DNA of 38,256 nt from Candidatus Neomarinimicrobiota bacterium (GCA_022573815.1 JACZTG010000023.1:1-38256); one strand, 5' to 3'. Positions 8,901-17,048 are shown, counted from the stretch's first letter. The notes: a model not told the origin generated them from the sequence alone. Made by a program: numbers and translations.

Positions 8901-9107
8901 GGGGTAGCGTGGGGACCGGGAAAATTAGTAATCTCCAAGCGGGATGAGTTCGGCGTAAAGAGGTTTGAAGACGCCTTCCTTGGGTACGGATTTGGTTTAA
9001 GGCTTCCAATAGGGTTTGCTATGCTTAAGATAGACTTAGCCTGGAATAATGATCTAAGCCGAACCTCTAAACCGAGATATTATTTCTCGCTTGGCACCGA
9101 TTTTTAG
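5970..9107 (+). CDS. Secreted metallopeptidase-like / PD40 propeller / outer-membrane barrel protein
   Basis: A 1045-residue envelope protein with three parts. After a signal peptide (1-30), residues about 35-285 form a gluzincin-like peptidase-MA domain: HELVH at 144-148 supplies two zinc histidines and the catalytic Glu145, and SEGFAEY (Glu178/Glu182) supplies the likely third ligand. Residues about 295-620 hold six PD40/TolB-type blades with SWSPDG...IAF repeats, enough for one closed propeller. Residues about 680-1045 are amphipathic strands rich in aromatic residues and end in SLGTDF; the terminal Phe suggests BamA-assembled outer-membrane insertion. The combination suggests surface or periplasmic proteolysis at the outer membrane. 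It is transcribed alone from its own promoter. Substrate unknown. Confidence 0.85.
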   Translation: MNTQGKAALISGKLLTAFLMLSVLFDSANGQGFGKNKVQYNDFKWEFIQSEHFDVYFTEGGREIAEFAATAAESAYVTISYTLRWDLKKRVSLIMYNSHNDFQSTNVSLSYLVEGIGGFTELFKNRVVMPWEGSYSDFRSTLHHELVHAMINDLVYGGSVQSIISGRVSLAIPIWFSEGFAEYSSDMWDTRADMFMRDLSINGQVPPIQYLNGYYAYKGGQSLMKYLGDKYGEEKIGEILSRMKGTRSVEGGFKAAIGQDLEELSKKWHKYLKKLYWPDIADRLEPEEFALRMTDHVKLQNFQNVSPAISPGGGKIAFLSDKSGYADIYLMSAVDGRIIERLVSGQRTPDLEELKWLNPAISWSPDGKKIVIAAKSGDQDGLIILDVKTKKMEKYKFGLDGIFTASWSPDGNKIAFVGNKDGARDIYVFNMANDELKRLTNDPFDDTEPSWSPDGSLIAFASDRGDYLYSSQLNGDFNPNSYKFGQMDIYTMKFDGSDMKRITSTSFSENFPSWAHTENKLAFTSDRVGIWNIYIHDFDTGKEYPITNVITGIFQLSWSADDSKLAFSALSKGGYDIYVLKNPLSIGEDEIVLQKTQWVKELEEDGLTPGTVTAAYHAKARRTNFNKTKPDNKDFSKFDFSSDFKTDSSKIAVANNHETRLDSGIVIGEDGSYIAQPYKTKFSLDLVDGVAGYNTFFGFQGTTVLYFSDVLGNHQIQLGADFLIDFDNSDYFLSYFYLARRTNYGISAFHTADFFSGNRFQGTIRYRTYGLGLTVSRPFNKFRRIDFIATWFNVSQEAIFVPDLAPTKVSTILPEIRLVHDNVLYGFTGPIDGSRAILRWQVSPKYNSNSFEFQKMEIDFRKYWKINWFHSFAARFSGGASFGADAPNYFLGGTPGWINWGVNEEELSFNERIQDVQNIYFSEFEVPLRGGSYYQLVGTRYFLGNYEFRFPMFRRLDLGWPLPLRFPLIMGVAFTDFGVAWGPGKLVISKRDEFGVKRFEDAFLGYGFGLRLPIGFAMLKIDLAWNNDLSRTSKPRYYFSLGTDF

Positions 9108-9294
9108 GTAAAAAGAGTTAGCGGTTTACCCCGTACGATTTGATAATTCCTGCTCTTGCGGAAGAAAATTTTAAGTTTCTTCTCAATCCCCTCATTTTTA
9201 TATCACATTTGTCTCATAAAATCTTATATATTATCGTTTGCCGTATTTTGTAATGCAATCACATTGAGCGATAAAAAATTATTCGGAAATCCGA

Positions 9295-10665
9295 ATGGCT
9301 ATAACGACAAAGACTAAAACGATATATATCTGCGCCAATTGCGGAGCTACCTCTCCCAAATGGAGCGGTAAGTGCTCCGAATGCGGTGAATGGAATACTT
9401 TCTCTGAAGAAATAGTCTCAAAATCGACAAAGAAAAAACTAACCCATCGTTCAGATTTGAAGAAAACGATTTCTCTCGGAGAGATTAACTCTGAGGGAAC
9501 ACCGAAAATTTCTACTACCATCGGAGAGCTCGATAGAGTTCTTGGCGGAGGTTTGGTAGCTGGCAGCATTGTATTGTTGGCAGGCGATCCTGGAATTGGA
9601 AAATCAACATTAATGCTGCAAATGGCTGCCGCGGTATCAGGTAATCTCAAGGGCGAGACTATTTTTTGCGCTGGAGAGGAATCCGGAAGTCAAATAAAAA
9701 TGCGGGCAGACCGTCTCGGGCTTGATGTATCAGGTGTCAATCTGCTTCTTGAAAGCAATATGGATATCGTCACAGAACTGCTTTACGCTAAGCAAGACGG
9801 ACTTATTATTGTCGATTCGATTCAAACGGCATTCACCGAAAATCTCGAGAGCTTCGCCGGAAGCGTATCTCAGGTAAGAGAAACGGCGGGAATGCTTCTG
9901 AAACTGGCAAAGAACAGCGGCAATATCGTTTTTATAGTCGGGCATATCACCAAAGAGGGTTCGATAGCGGGACCGAAGATGCTTGAGCACACGGTTGATA
10001 CGGTTCTCTATATGGAAGGTGAGAAGCTAAACTCATATCGTATTCTCCGGTCGATAAAAAATCGATACGGTTCCACAAACGAAATCGGCGTTTTTGAAAT
10101 GCGGGAGAAAGGACTTATTGAGGTAGAAAATCCGTCCGGCTTTTTCCTTTCCGGCAGAGAAGAACTCGTACCGGGTTCTGTTGTTGTGGCGAGCATGGAA
10201 GGAACACGACCGTTTCTGTTGGAAATTCAGGCATTGGTCAGCAGGGCTTCATACGGCACACCTCAGCGTAATTCTACAGGGATAGATAACCGGCGGTTGG
10301 CGATGATAATCGCTGTATTGGAAAAAAGAGCAGGAGTGCGGTTGGGAATGAGCGACGTGTTCGTCAATGCGGCAGGAGGGATGAAGATAACCGAAACATC
10401 CATAGATTTGGGGACAGCGGTGGCGATGGCATCAAGTTTTAAGGACAGCCCGGTGGATGACGGTATTGTCATTATTGGTGAAATCGGATTGGGAGGTGAA
10501 GTTCGCCCCGTATCGTATATTGATAGAAGACTCAAAGAGGCTTTCAATCTCGGATTCAAGCACGCCGTTATTCCGAAATCCAATGATAAGAACTTAAAGA
10601 CTCCTACAGGGATGCGGATAACAAAAGTTGCCTCGCTCTCGGAAACTCTGTCGGTCTTACTGTGA
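9295..10665 (+). CDS. radA: DNA repair protein RadA (Sms)
   Basis: The RecA-like ATPase that drives branch migration of recombination intermediates. All RadA landmarks are present: a four-cysteine zinc finger (Cys13, Cys16, Cys27, Cys30), Walker A GDPGIGKST at 97-105 with Lys103, the RadA-specific KNRYG motif at 255-259, and a C-terminal Lon-protease-like domain (VFVNAAGGMKITETSIDL, IGEIGLGGEVRPV). The length of 456 residues is standard. No strong ribosome site precedes the ATG. The stop codon overlaps the GTG of tgt, so radA opens a co-directional cluster that runs to about 18 kb. Confidence 0.97.
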   Translation: MAITTKTKTIYICANCGATSPKWSGKCSECGEWNTFSEEIVSKSTKKKLTHRSDLKKTISLGEINSEGTPKISTTIGELDRVLGGGLVAGSIVLLAGDPGIGKSTLMLQMAAAVSGNLKGETIFCAGEESGSQIKMRADRLGLDVSGVNLLLESNMDIVTELLYAKQDGLIIVDSIQTAFTENLESFAGSVSQVRETAGMLLKLAKNSGNIVFIVGHITKEGSIAGPKMLEHTVDTVLYMEGEKLNSYRILRSIKNRYGSTNEIGVFEMREKGLIEVENPSGFFLSGREELVPGSVVVASMEGTRPFLLEIQALVSRASYGTPQRNSTGIDNRRLAMIIAVLEKRAGVRLGMSDVFVNAAGGMKITETSIDLGTAVAMASSFKDSPVDDGIVIIGEIGLGGEVRPVSYIDRRLKEAFNLGFKHAVIPKSNDKNLKTPTGMRITKVASLSETLSVLL

Positions 10666-11825
10666 GGTCTAAATTTTTTACGCTTGAGAATGTTGACGGG
10701 GTCGGAGCGCGCGCGGGATTATTAGATACCGAACACGGCGTAATAGAAACTCCTGTCTTTATGCCGGTTGGAACTTACGGCGCGGTAAAATCGCTTTCTT
10801 CAGATGATTTAAAAGAAACGCGCACGCAAATAATTCTCGGAAACGCATATCATCTTTACCTCAGACCCGGCATAGAAACAATTAAAAAAGCGGGCGGACT
10901 CCACGAGTTTATGAATTGGGATGGTCCTATTCTTACCGATAGCGGAGGTTTTCAGGTGTTTTCTCTGCCGAAATTGACGAAAATAGATGACGAGGGTGTG
11001 ACATTTCAGGATCATATTGACGGGTCCACACACCGGTTTACCCCTTCAAAGGTAATTGACGTGGAGAGGAATATCGGTGCGGACATCATTATGAATTTTG
11101 ATGAGTGCGCTCCCTATCCAAGTACGCTTGAATACGCCTCCGAAGCGGAGATAAGAACAGCCAATTGGGCTGCGCGGTGCAAAGAACAATTTGACGCTAC
11201 CGAACCGCTTTACGGCTATAAACAGTTTCTTTTTGGGATCGTTCAAGGAAGTACATATAAAGAACTGCGAGAAAAAAGTACAGAGGCTATTACGGCGCTC
11301 GATTTTGACGGCTATGCGATAGGGGGATTGGCAGTTGGTGAGTCGCCGGAAAAGATGTATGATATTTGTGGCTTCAACGCTTCTCTATTGCCCGAGAATA
11401 AACCTCGTTATCTAATGGGAGTGGGAAAGCCGGAAGACCTGATTGAGTGTGTGGCACTCGGTATTGATATGTTCGATTGCGTTGTTCCCACTCGAAACGG
11501 ACGTAAAGGCACTGTTTATACCAATGAGGGGAAACTAAATTTGAACAATGCGGTCCATAAAACAGATTCATCGCCAATTGAAAATGGATGCTCTTGCGAA
11601 TCGTGTCAAAAATATTCCCGCTCTTATCTGAGGCACCTGTTTAAAATGGGTGAGACTTTAGCGGGTCGAGCTGCAACAATCCATAATCTTCATTATTATA
11701 TGAATCTTATGACCGGTATGAGAAACGCGATTATGGAGAATAAGTTCGGCGACTTCCGAAAAGAGTTTTATCAGCTGCGTAAAAGCAGTTCGAATCTGAC
11801 GGTGAGGGAGGAAATGGTTGAGTAA
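10662..11825 (+). CDS. tgt: Queuine/preQ1 tRNA-guanine transglycosylase
   Basis: Exchanges guanine-34 for preQ1 in GUN-anticodon tRNAs, the key step of queuosine biosynthesis. Asp93 in LTDSGGFQVF is the general base position and Asp272 in FDCVVPTRNGR is the covalent nucleophile. The zinc site is Cys310, Cys312, Cys315 and His341, with the family's 26-residue spacing between the last cysteine and the histidine. Length (387) is typical of bacterial enzymes. The GTG start overlaps the radA stop (GTGA). The 3' end overlaps the next gene by 8 nt. No other queuosine gene is visible here. Confidence 0.97.
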   Translation: MRSKFFTLENVDGVGARAGLLDTEHGVIETPVFMPVGTYGAVKSLSSDDLKETRTQIILGNAYHLYLRPGIETIKKAGGLHEFMNWDGPILTDSGGFQVFSLPKLTKIDDEGVTFQDHIDGSTHRFTPSKVIDVERNIGADIIMNFDECAPYPSTLEYASEAEIRTANWAARCKEQFDATEPLYGYKQFLFGIVQGSTYKELREKSTEAITALDFDGYAIGGLAVGESPEKMYDICGFNASLLPENKPRYLMGVGKPEDLIECVALGIDMFDCVVPTRNGRKGTVYTNEGKLNLNNAVHKTDSSPIENGCSCESCQKYSRSYLRHLFKMGETLAGRAATIHNLHYYMNLMTGMRNAIMENKFGDFRKEFYQLRKSSSNLTVREEMVE

Positions 11826-12702
11826 TCATAACCTTACCGCTGAATTAAAGAATAAAATCAGCAAAATTAAGCTAATCGCTCTTGACCTTGACGGCACCAC
11901 GCTGACTGACGATAAGAAGATTACCCCTGAAGTAACTGCGGCCATTAAAAAGGCGAAAGATAAAGGCTATGAAATTACGTTTTTAACAGGAAGGATGTTT
12001 GCAGCGGCAGCTCCGTATTTGAAATCTATGAATCTATCTGTTCCAATCGTGTGTATGAACGGTACTCTAATTGCGGAATCTCATACAGGAAAAGTTCTAT
12101 ATGAAAAAACCTTGGAAATAGGCTGTGTAAAACAGGCGCTAAAGGCTGTTGACGGCGCTCCGGTCTATCAGTTCATTTATAATGGGGATAAGATACATCA
12201 CAGCGTAAAAGACCCCGAGATACTTAAATACCTTGAATGGTGGGCGGTCAATTTCAATGAAGTTGCGGAAATCAACATAGATGATTATGAAAAAATATAT
12301 CAGCTTTTATTCATAGGCGAACTTGAGATATTAAATGAAATATCCAAAAATATCGACAGCGATTCCGAATGTAATCTGACTACATTCAGCTTTCCATCGC
12401 CGCGCTACCCGCTGCATTTTTTAGAAGTCAAGACACAGGGAGATTCAAAAGGGAAAGGATTGAAATTCCTTCGCAATTATTTCGGGGTGAACAAGGATGA
12501 GGTTCTGGCAGTAGGTGATTACCTAAATGATTTCGAGCTCCTAAAGGAAGCTGGAGTGGCGGTTGCTGTGGCAAATGCTGTGGATGATCTGAAAAATAAT
12601 GCTGATATTGTAACGAACAGGACCAACAATGAAGGAGCAGTGGAGGAAGTTATAGATTTGATTTTAGAATACGCCCACAACAGCCCGACAGAGAGAGAAT
12701 AA
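11818..12702 (+). CDS. Cof-type HAD-IIB phosphatase
   Basis: A 294-residue cytoplasmic hydrolase of the haloacid dehalogenase superfamily, probably acting on small phosphorylated metabolites such as sugar or nucleotide phosphates. Motif I is DLDGTT with nucleophile Asp23 and acid/base Asp25. The motif III lysine lies in GDSKGKGLKFL, and motif IV is VGDYLNDFELL. The large cap inserted after residue 85 marks the C2B (Cof) class. The TTG start lies inside the end of tgt, which implies translational coupling. The specific substrate cannot be read from the sequence. Confidence 0.9.
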   Translation: MSNHNLTAELKNKISKIKLIALDLDGTTLTDDKKITPEVTAAIKKAKDKGYEITFLTGRMFAAAAPYLKSMNLSVPIVCMNGTLIAESHTGKVLYEKTLEIGCVKQALKAVDGAPVYQFIYNGDKIHHSVKDPEILKYLEWWAVNFNEVAEINIDDYEKIYQLLFIGELEILNEISKNIDSDSECNLTTFSFPSPRYPLHFLEVKTQGDSKGKGLKFLRNYFGVNKDEVLAVGDYLNDFELLKEAGVAVAVANAVDDLKNNADIVTNRTNNEGAVEEVIDLILEYAHNSPTERE

Positions 12703-12710
12703 TACAGTAT

Positions 12711-13865
12711 ATGGACAATTCAGACGATATAATAAAAATCTCGCCTCTTCCGGACCCCAAAAAAGCGAAAAAATACGCCCACTTGAAATTGGCGGGGTCA
12801 CTGCTTAATACGATTCTATATCTGATGTTTACATTGGCAATTCTCTATACCGGATTCAGCAAAAATCTCGCTCAATATATTTCTACAATAACGGTAAACG
12901 ATTATCAAAAACTCTTACTCTTTTTTTTAGCGTTGGGATTTGCTCAGTCAATTATCGGGTTTCCGCTCAAATATTCTATCGGATTTAAAATGGAGCGTCG
13001 TTACGGATTATCAGACCAAAGTTTCAAGGGCTGGATTTGGCACGGATTCAAAGGGCTTTTAGTCTCCGTGGTCATCGGAGCTCCTCTGTTGTTGCTGTTC
13101 TATTATTTCCTGAGAAAATTCGGACAAATGTGGTGGGTTCCCACAGGTCTGATTCTCTTTGGCTTCAGTGTTCTTCTCGGAAGATTGGCGCCGACGTTGA
13201 TTTTCCCGCTTTTCTACAAATTCGTACCGCTTGATACGGGGGAGCTGGCTGACAAAATAAAATTGATGTCTGAAAGCGTGGGAATGAAGCTTAGCGGCGT
13301 GTACAGTTTCAACCTCAGCAAAACGACCAAAAAGGCTAATGCGGCTTTTGCCGGATTCGGTAAAGCCAAGAGAGTACTGTTAGGCGATACGTTGTTGGAG
13401 CTTATGACCGATAACGAAATATTAACAGTGATGGCTCATGAGCTTGGCCATTATCGGCTAAAGCACGTACCGAAACTTATTGCGGCAGGGATGATTACGA
13501 CTTTCTTCGGGTTGTATATCGCCGCAGAGCTATATTCATATACGCTGAGTTATTTCAGTTTCGGTAACATTGTAGAGATAGGGGCGCTTCCGTTGCTCTC
13601 TCTATGGCTAATGGCATATTCGTTTCTGACAAATCCCTTAACGAATATTCTTTCTCGCGAGTTCGAGCGGCAAGCGGATAAATATGCTCTGGATATATCG
13701 AAGGACCCGGAATCGTTCAAATCAGCGCTTATGAGGCTTGCAAGTTTAAATTTGGCGGATATAGAACCGCATCCGATTATCGAATTTATATTTTACAGTC
13801 ATCCCGCTATAACTAAACGGTTGTCAGCCATAGACTCTTATGAAAATAAAGGAGTAAATCTGTAA
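12711..13865 (+). CDS. M48 family membrane zinc metallopeptidase (Ste24-like)
   Basis: A 384-residue integral membrane protease. HELGH at 243-247 and ERQAD at 319-323 (Glu319 third ligand) form the gluzincin zinc site. Several hydrophobic helices flank it, with an N-terminal multi-helix region and the long PTLIFPLFYKFVPL segment typical of CAAX-protease-1/Ste24-type M48 members rather than HtpX. Bacterial members probably clear misfolded membrane proteins, since most bacteria lack prenylated substrates. Its stop overlaps the next ATG (TAATG), and AAAGGAG near its 3' end is the ribosome site of the selenoprotein candidate. Confidence 0.92.
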   Translation: MDNSDDIIKISPLPDPKKAKKYAHLKLAGSLLNTILYLMFTLAILYTGFSKNLAQYISTITVNDYQKLLLFFLALGFAQSIIGFPLKYSIGFKMERRYGLSDQSFKGWIWHGFKGLLVSVVIGAPLLLLFYYFLRKFGQMWWVPTGLILFGFSVLLGRLAPTLIFPLFYKFVPLDTGELADKIKLMSESVGMKLSGVYSFNLSKTTKKANAAFAGFGKAKRVLLGDTLLELMTDNEILTVMAHELGHYRLKHVPKLIAAGMITTFFGLYIAAELYSYTLSYFSFGNIVEIGALPLLSLWLMAYSFLTNPLTNILSREFERQADKYALDISKDPESFKSALMRLASLNLADIEPHPIIEFIFYSHPAITKRLSAIDSYENKGVNL

Positions 13866-14410
13866 TGTCCTGGATAGAGATGATTTCTTATGATGATTCC
13901 GAAGGCGATTTAAGGGAAAGGTTTGAACCTCTTCAATACGCCGAGGGTAAAATAGCCCATATAATGCAGATTCATAGTCTATTGCCTTCCACAATGACTT
14001 CACACTCCGGATTTTATCGTGATATAATGTTTGGTCGCTCGGATTTATCCCGCAAAGAGCGCGAGCTTGCGGCAACCGTGGTCTCTATCGTCAACGAATG
14101 TCATTACTGAACGGCACACCACGGAGAGGTTCTCCGTAAGCTGTCCCGAATGGACAATATAGTTGATGAACTCAAGAAAAATGAGCTGCCTGATTTTCTA
14201 TCTGACAGGGAAAAATCCATTGTGAAATATGTGCTAAAGATAACAAAAACACCCTCTGAAATGAGAAAGGACGATGTGGAAGAGCTGAAAAACGCGGGAT
14301 TATCAGAAGCGGCTGTTTTGAATCTCGTTCTTGTAGCGGGTTATTTCGCTTTCGTGAACAGGCTTGCTGACGGATTGGGTATTGATTTAGAGGATTACCG
14401 GAAGCGTTAA
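13865..14410 (+). CDS. AhpD-like peroxidase-family protein, candidate selenoprotein (in-frame TGA, Sec82)
   Basis: One 181-residue gene interrupted by a TGA at 14108-14110. The upstream part ends ...VVSIVNECHY, and the sequence after the TGA continues TAHHGEVLRKLSRMDN, both in the same frame. Together they match the carboxymuconolactone decarboxylase/AhpD 'peroxidase-related' family along the full length, including a C-terminal AGYFAFVNRLADGLG. With the TGA at position 82, Glu67, Cys79, residue 82 and His86 take the spacing of AhpD Glu118, Cys130, Cys133 and His137, so the TGA replaces the CxxC cysteine nearest the histidine. A bacterial SECIS-like hairpin starts 10 nt downstream. The AhpD role is hydroperoxide reduction through this redox pair. 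AAAGGAG at 13848-13854 supports the ATG start. The ATG at 14150 lacks a ribosome site, arguing against a second gene. Nonsense mutation is the alternative. Confidence 0.85.
14113..14146 (+). promoter_or_regulatory. Putative bacterial SECIS element
   Basis: Directly after the in-frame TGA, ACGGAGA (14121-14127) and TCTCCGT (14131-14137) form a perfect 7-bp stem capped by GGT. A lower helix pairs GG and ACA (14113-14118, bulged C) with TGTCC (14142-14146). The tip G at 14128 is 18 nt past the TGA. A G (or GGU) at the loop of a short stem at this distance is the recognised pattern for SelB binding; the fdhF element of E. coli has a similar AGGUCU loop. Confidence 0.75.
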
Positions 14411-14497
14411 CCGAAAATAGATTTCGCTCTGTCAATCGACAGAAAACCTTCACAAATACCGCTTTTAATTAGTATCAAATTTGAGTAAATTCATAGT

Positions 14498-16267
14498 TTG
14501 GATAAGGTTTTGACAGATAACTCAATTGCTGCGGGCATAAATAGTTATGGACTTTCTAAAAGGCAAAATTTTAAAAAAAGTTTTGCTACATCAGGAATCA
14601 TTTTCTTTATTATTTTCTTGTCGGGCTGTGCATCAAAAGGTCCTATTTTAGGCGGGCCTGTTGATGACATACCGCCTCTGATACTTAATACGGTTCCCGA
14701 GAATTTATCTCTTTCGGTTAGGAGTGATATTAAAGTAAAATTCGAATTCAATGAAAGAATGAATCGTTCAAGTGTGGAAAAAGCGATTTTTATTTCTCCT
14801 GTTCCCGAATCCAAACCTGAGTACAAATGGAACGGTTACAAGAAACTCACTCTGATTTTTACCGATGAGTTAACCGGAGACAGAACGTACGTGATAAGTA
14901 TCGGCAGCGGCGCAGCCGATGAGCATAAGAACAAAATGGGGGAAAGTTTTAATCTCGCTTTTTCTACGGGAAACCGCATTGATAATGGAACTATAGCGGG
15001 AGAGGTTTTCGGTTATGGAAGCAAAAGCAAGGTTTTGCTGTTCGCGTATCTTATGGAAGATTCGCTGGATATAGAACCGGCGGAGACAAATCCTGATTAT
15101 ATAACCCAACCGAACAAAAAGGGTGAGTATCGGTTTAAGCATCTTGCTTACGGCAGATATAGAGTTTTCGCGGTGGAAGACCTTGACGAAAATAGTAAAT
15201 ATTTCATAGGAAAAGACAAGATAGCAATCACCACAAAAGATGATGCAGTTTTAAATGAAGCAGACACCTCTTCCACCTTTTCTTTTTACGGATTCAGCTT
15301 AATTGACACGCTCAATCCGGTTATTGTATCTCTGCTGGCGGTTGATAACGGTCACCTGAGCGTTCGTTCGCTCGATCCGCTCGTGCTACCCGAAGATATT
15401 GATTCGATTTGGGCGCTGAATAAGACCGGGGAAGAAAAGATAATTCCATCGGTTATTTATCCCGATGCGGAGGAAGCGAATATTTTCCACCTGCACTTTG
15501 AAGAATTGAAAGATGATACGGAATATGATCTGTTTTTCGGCGGATTCGAGGACAGTTCGGGTAATAAAATGGATTCGATTTCAAGGAAGAGAACCTTTAC
15601 CTCATCAGCAGAGCGGGATACTACGCCACCCCAACTTCTCTCGGTGACTCCCCAAAGAGGAAATAAATTGGTATATTCAGGAGATCATATTAGAATTAAT
15701 TTCAATGAAGGCATAAATAAAGAAAGTATGTTATCGGCATTAAAAATATTCTTATCTGATACCGTTTCTGTTAATTATGATTTGGTCTCCAAATATTCCA
15801 ATAAGTGGGAAGCGTTCTCCGCCGATGGATGGAAGTCAGGAGGAAGTTATACTATCGAAATAAATCTTGGAGAAATCAGCGATTTACGTGGTAATTCAAT
15901 GTCCGATAGTTTGTGGACGAGTAATTTTCAAGTCGTAGAAAATGATACTTTCGGTATCATCAGCGGTTCGGTACTTGATGATTTAGAAAATAATATAGCC
16001 GTTCATTTAATTGCCGTACCCTTTGATAAAAAGGCGAGAAAAATAAATATGAAGGTAAATTCGGACGGGAATTTTCAGTTCGATAAAGTTTTACCCGGCA
16101 AATATTTTTTGAGCGCTTACGGCGACAGAGATGAAAACGGGGCTTACACATTAGGCTCACCCGTACCTTATACCCTTTCAGAGCGGTACTTTCAGGGAAG
16201 TGACACCGTTTATGTCCGTTCGAGATGGGAAACGGCAGATCATAAAATTGTATTCACTGAGGAATGA
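14498..16267 (+). CDS. Ig-like (Big_5) domain lipoprotein
   Basis: A 589-residue exported lipoprotein of a family common in FCB bacteria. The lipobox LSGC follows a hydrophobic helix (IIFFIIFLSGC), and the mature N-terminus has the GPILGGPVDDIPP motif typical of these proteins. Two Big_5/SbsA-type Ig domains are visible (about 62-155 and 375-485), each with an FNE(R/G)(M/I)N-like calcium-strand motif and a ...FST / ...SNF closing strand. Between and after them are carboxypeptidase-regulatory-like beta folds (RFKHLAYGRYRVFAVEDLDEN and FQFDKVLPGKYFLSAYGDRDENG). The TTG start is uncertain: it gives a long pre-signal tail and has no clear ribosome site; a TTG at 14510 is also possible. Function unknown. 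Confidence 0.8.
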   Translation: MDKVLTDNSIAAGINSYGLSKRQNFKKSFATSGIIFFIIFLSGCASKGPILGGPVDDIPPLILNTVPENLSLSVRSDIKVKFEFNERMNRSSVEKAIFISPVPESKPEYKWNGYKKLTLIFTDELTGDRTYVISIGSGAADEHKNKMGESFNLAFSTGNRIDNGTIAGEVFGYGSKSKVLLFAYLMEDSLDIEPAETNPDYITQPNKKGEYRFKHLAYGRYRVFAVEDLDENSKYFIGKDKIAITTKDDAVLNEADTSSTFSFYGFSLIDTLNPVIVSLLAVDNGHLSVRSLDPLVLPEDIDSIWALNKTGEEKIIPSVIYPDAEEANIFHLHFEELKDDTEYDLFFGGFEDSSGNKMDSISRKRTFTSSAERDTTPPQLLSVTPQRGNKLVYSGDHIRINFNEGINKESMLSALKIFLSDTVSVNYDLVSKYSNKWEAFSADGWKSGGSYTIEINLGEISDLRGNSMSDSLWTSNFQVVENDTFGIISGSVLDDLENNIAVHLIAVPFDKKARKINMKVNSDGNFQFDKVLPGKYFLSAYGDRDENGAYTLGSPVPYTLSERYFQGSDTVYVRSRWETADHKIVFTEE

Positions 16268-16270
16268 CCG

Positions 16271-17047
16271 TTGGCGAAAGAATATAAATTCTTAAAAATG
16301 CACGGGGCGGAAAACGATTTTGTAGTATTTAATGATATTGACGGTTCTGTTCCTGAGATCAGTGATAATACGGCAGCTGAAATCTGTGATAGGAAGAACG
16401 GAGTGGGAGCTGATGGAATTCTTATTTTCCTGAAAAAATCTTCCTCCGATTTTCATATGCGATATCTGAATTCGGATGGTTCTGAGGGAAGTATGTGCGG
16501 AAATGGAGCAAGGTGTCTGGTGAAATTAGCCGAAAAACTGTTTAATAAAAAGGAATTTACCTTTACCGCGCCGGACGGCGAGCATAGAGGATGGATAGAG
16601 GAAAACTCCGTTAAAGTCAGTATGCTGACCGATTCAAAGGTTAAACCCTGTTCGGTTAATGGTAGAAAAGGGTTCGTGATTGACACAGGCGCTCCTCATT
16701 TTGTCACGGATCTATTGGATGATGATTTAAAAGACCTATCAGGCGTGGGAAAAGAATTGCGCTACAGCAAGGAATTTAAATTCGGAGCAAACATTGATTT
16801 TATAAAAATTGAGAATGATAACATCTCTGTTTGCACCTATGAACGCGGCGTGGAGGCGCTTACTATGGCGTGTGGAACAGGGGCCGTGGCAGTAGCTCTC
16901 ACCCTCCGAGAAACGAGAGGGATTGAATTTCCGACCGAAATGCAATTTCCCGGCGGTCTTTTGACCGTTCATCAGAGCGATAGAGAAGGAGAAGTGATAT
17001 TGGAAGGTGCGGTAAGAATTGTATATAGTGGTAATTTATCATTATAA
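16271..17047 (+). CDS. dapF: Diaminopimelate epimerase
   Basis: Converts LL- to meso-diaminopimelate for lysine and peptidoglycan synthesis, a cofactor-independent cysteine racemase. Catalytic cysteines are Cys76 in MCGNGARC and Cys201 in ACGTGAVAV. The N-terminal KMHGAENDFVV motif is also diagnostic. The 258-residue length is at the short end of the family. The TTG start at 16271 begins 3 nt after the preceding stop; no in-frame ATG fits. The meso-DAP requirement implies a Gram-negative-type cell wall, consistent with the outer-membrane proteins nearby. Confidence 0.96.
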   Translation: MAKEYKFLKMHGAENDFVVFNDIDGSVPEISDNTAAEICDRKNGVGADGILIFLKKSSSDFHMRYLNSDGSEGSMCGNGARCLVKLAEKLFNKKEFTFTAPDGEHRGWIEENSVKVSMLTDSKVKPCSVNGRKGFVIDTGAPHFVTDLLDDDLKDLSGVGKELRYSKEFKFGANIDFIKIENDNISVCTYERGVEALTMACGTGAVAVALTLRETRGIEFPTEMQFPGGLLTVHQSDREGEVILEGAVRIVYSGNLSL

Positions 17048-17048
17048 T
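17019..17048 (+). promoter_or_regulatory. Possible promoter of manC
   Basis: TTGTAT (17019-17024), an 18-nt spacer and a perfect TATAAT (17043-17048) overlap the end of dapF. The -35 is weak, so this is a tentative call. GGGAGA at 17091-17096 serves the manC ATG. Confidence 0.4.

Noticed and set aside
9161-9182. GAAGAAA/TTTCTTC hairpin after the peptidase/propeller gene
   Set aside because: AT-rich, 8-nt loop and no U-run; not convincing as a terminator.
14150-14410. Separate gene for the 86-residue second half of the AhpD-like protein
   Set aside because: No ribosome site at suitable distance, same frame as the first half, and the family fold needs both halves.
14428-14443. TCTGTC/GACAGA hairpin after the selenoprotein candidate
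   Set aside because: Only 6 bp and followed by A residues; it is past the stop and too far from the TGA to act as SECIS.
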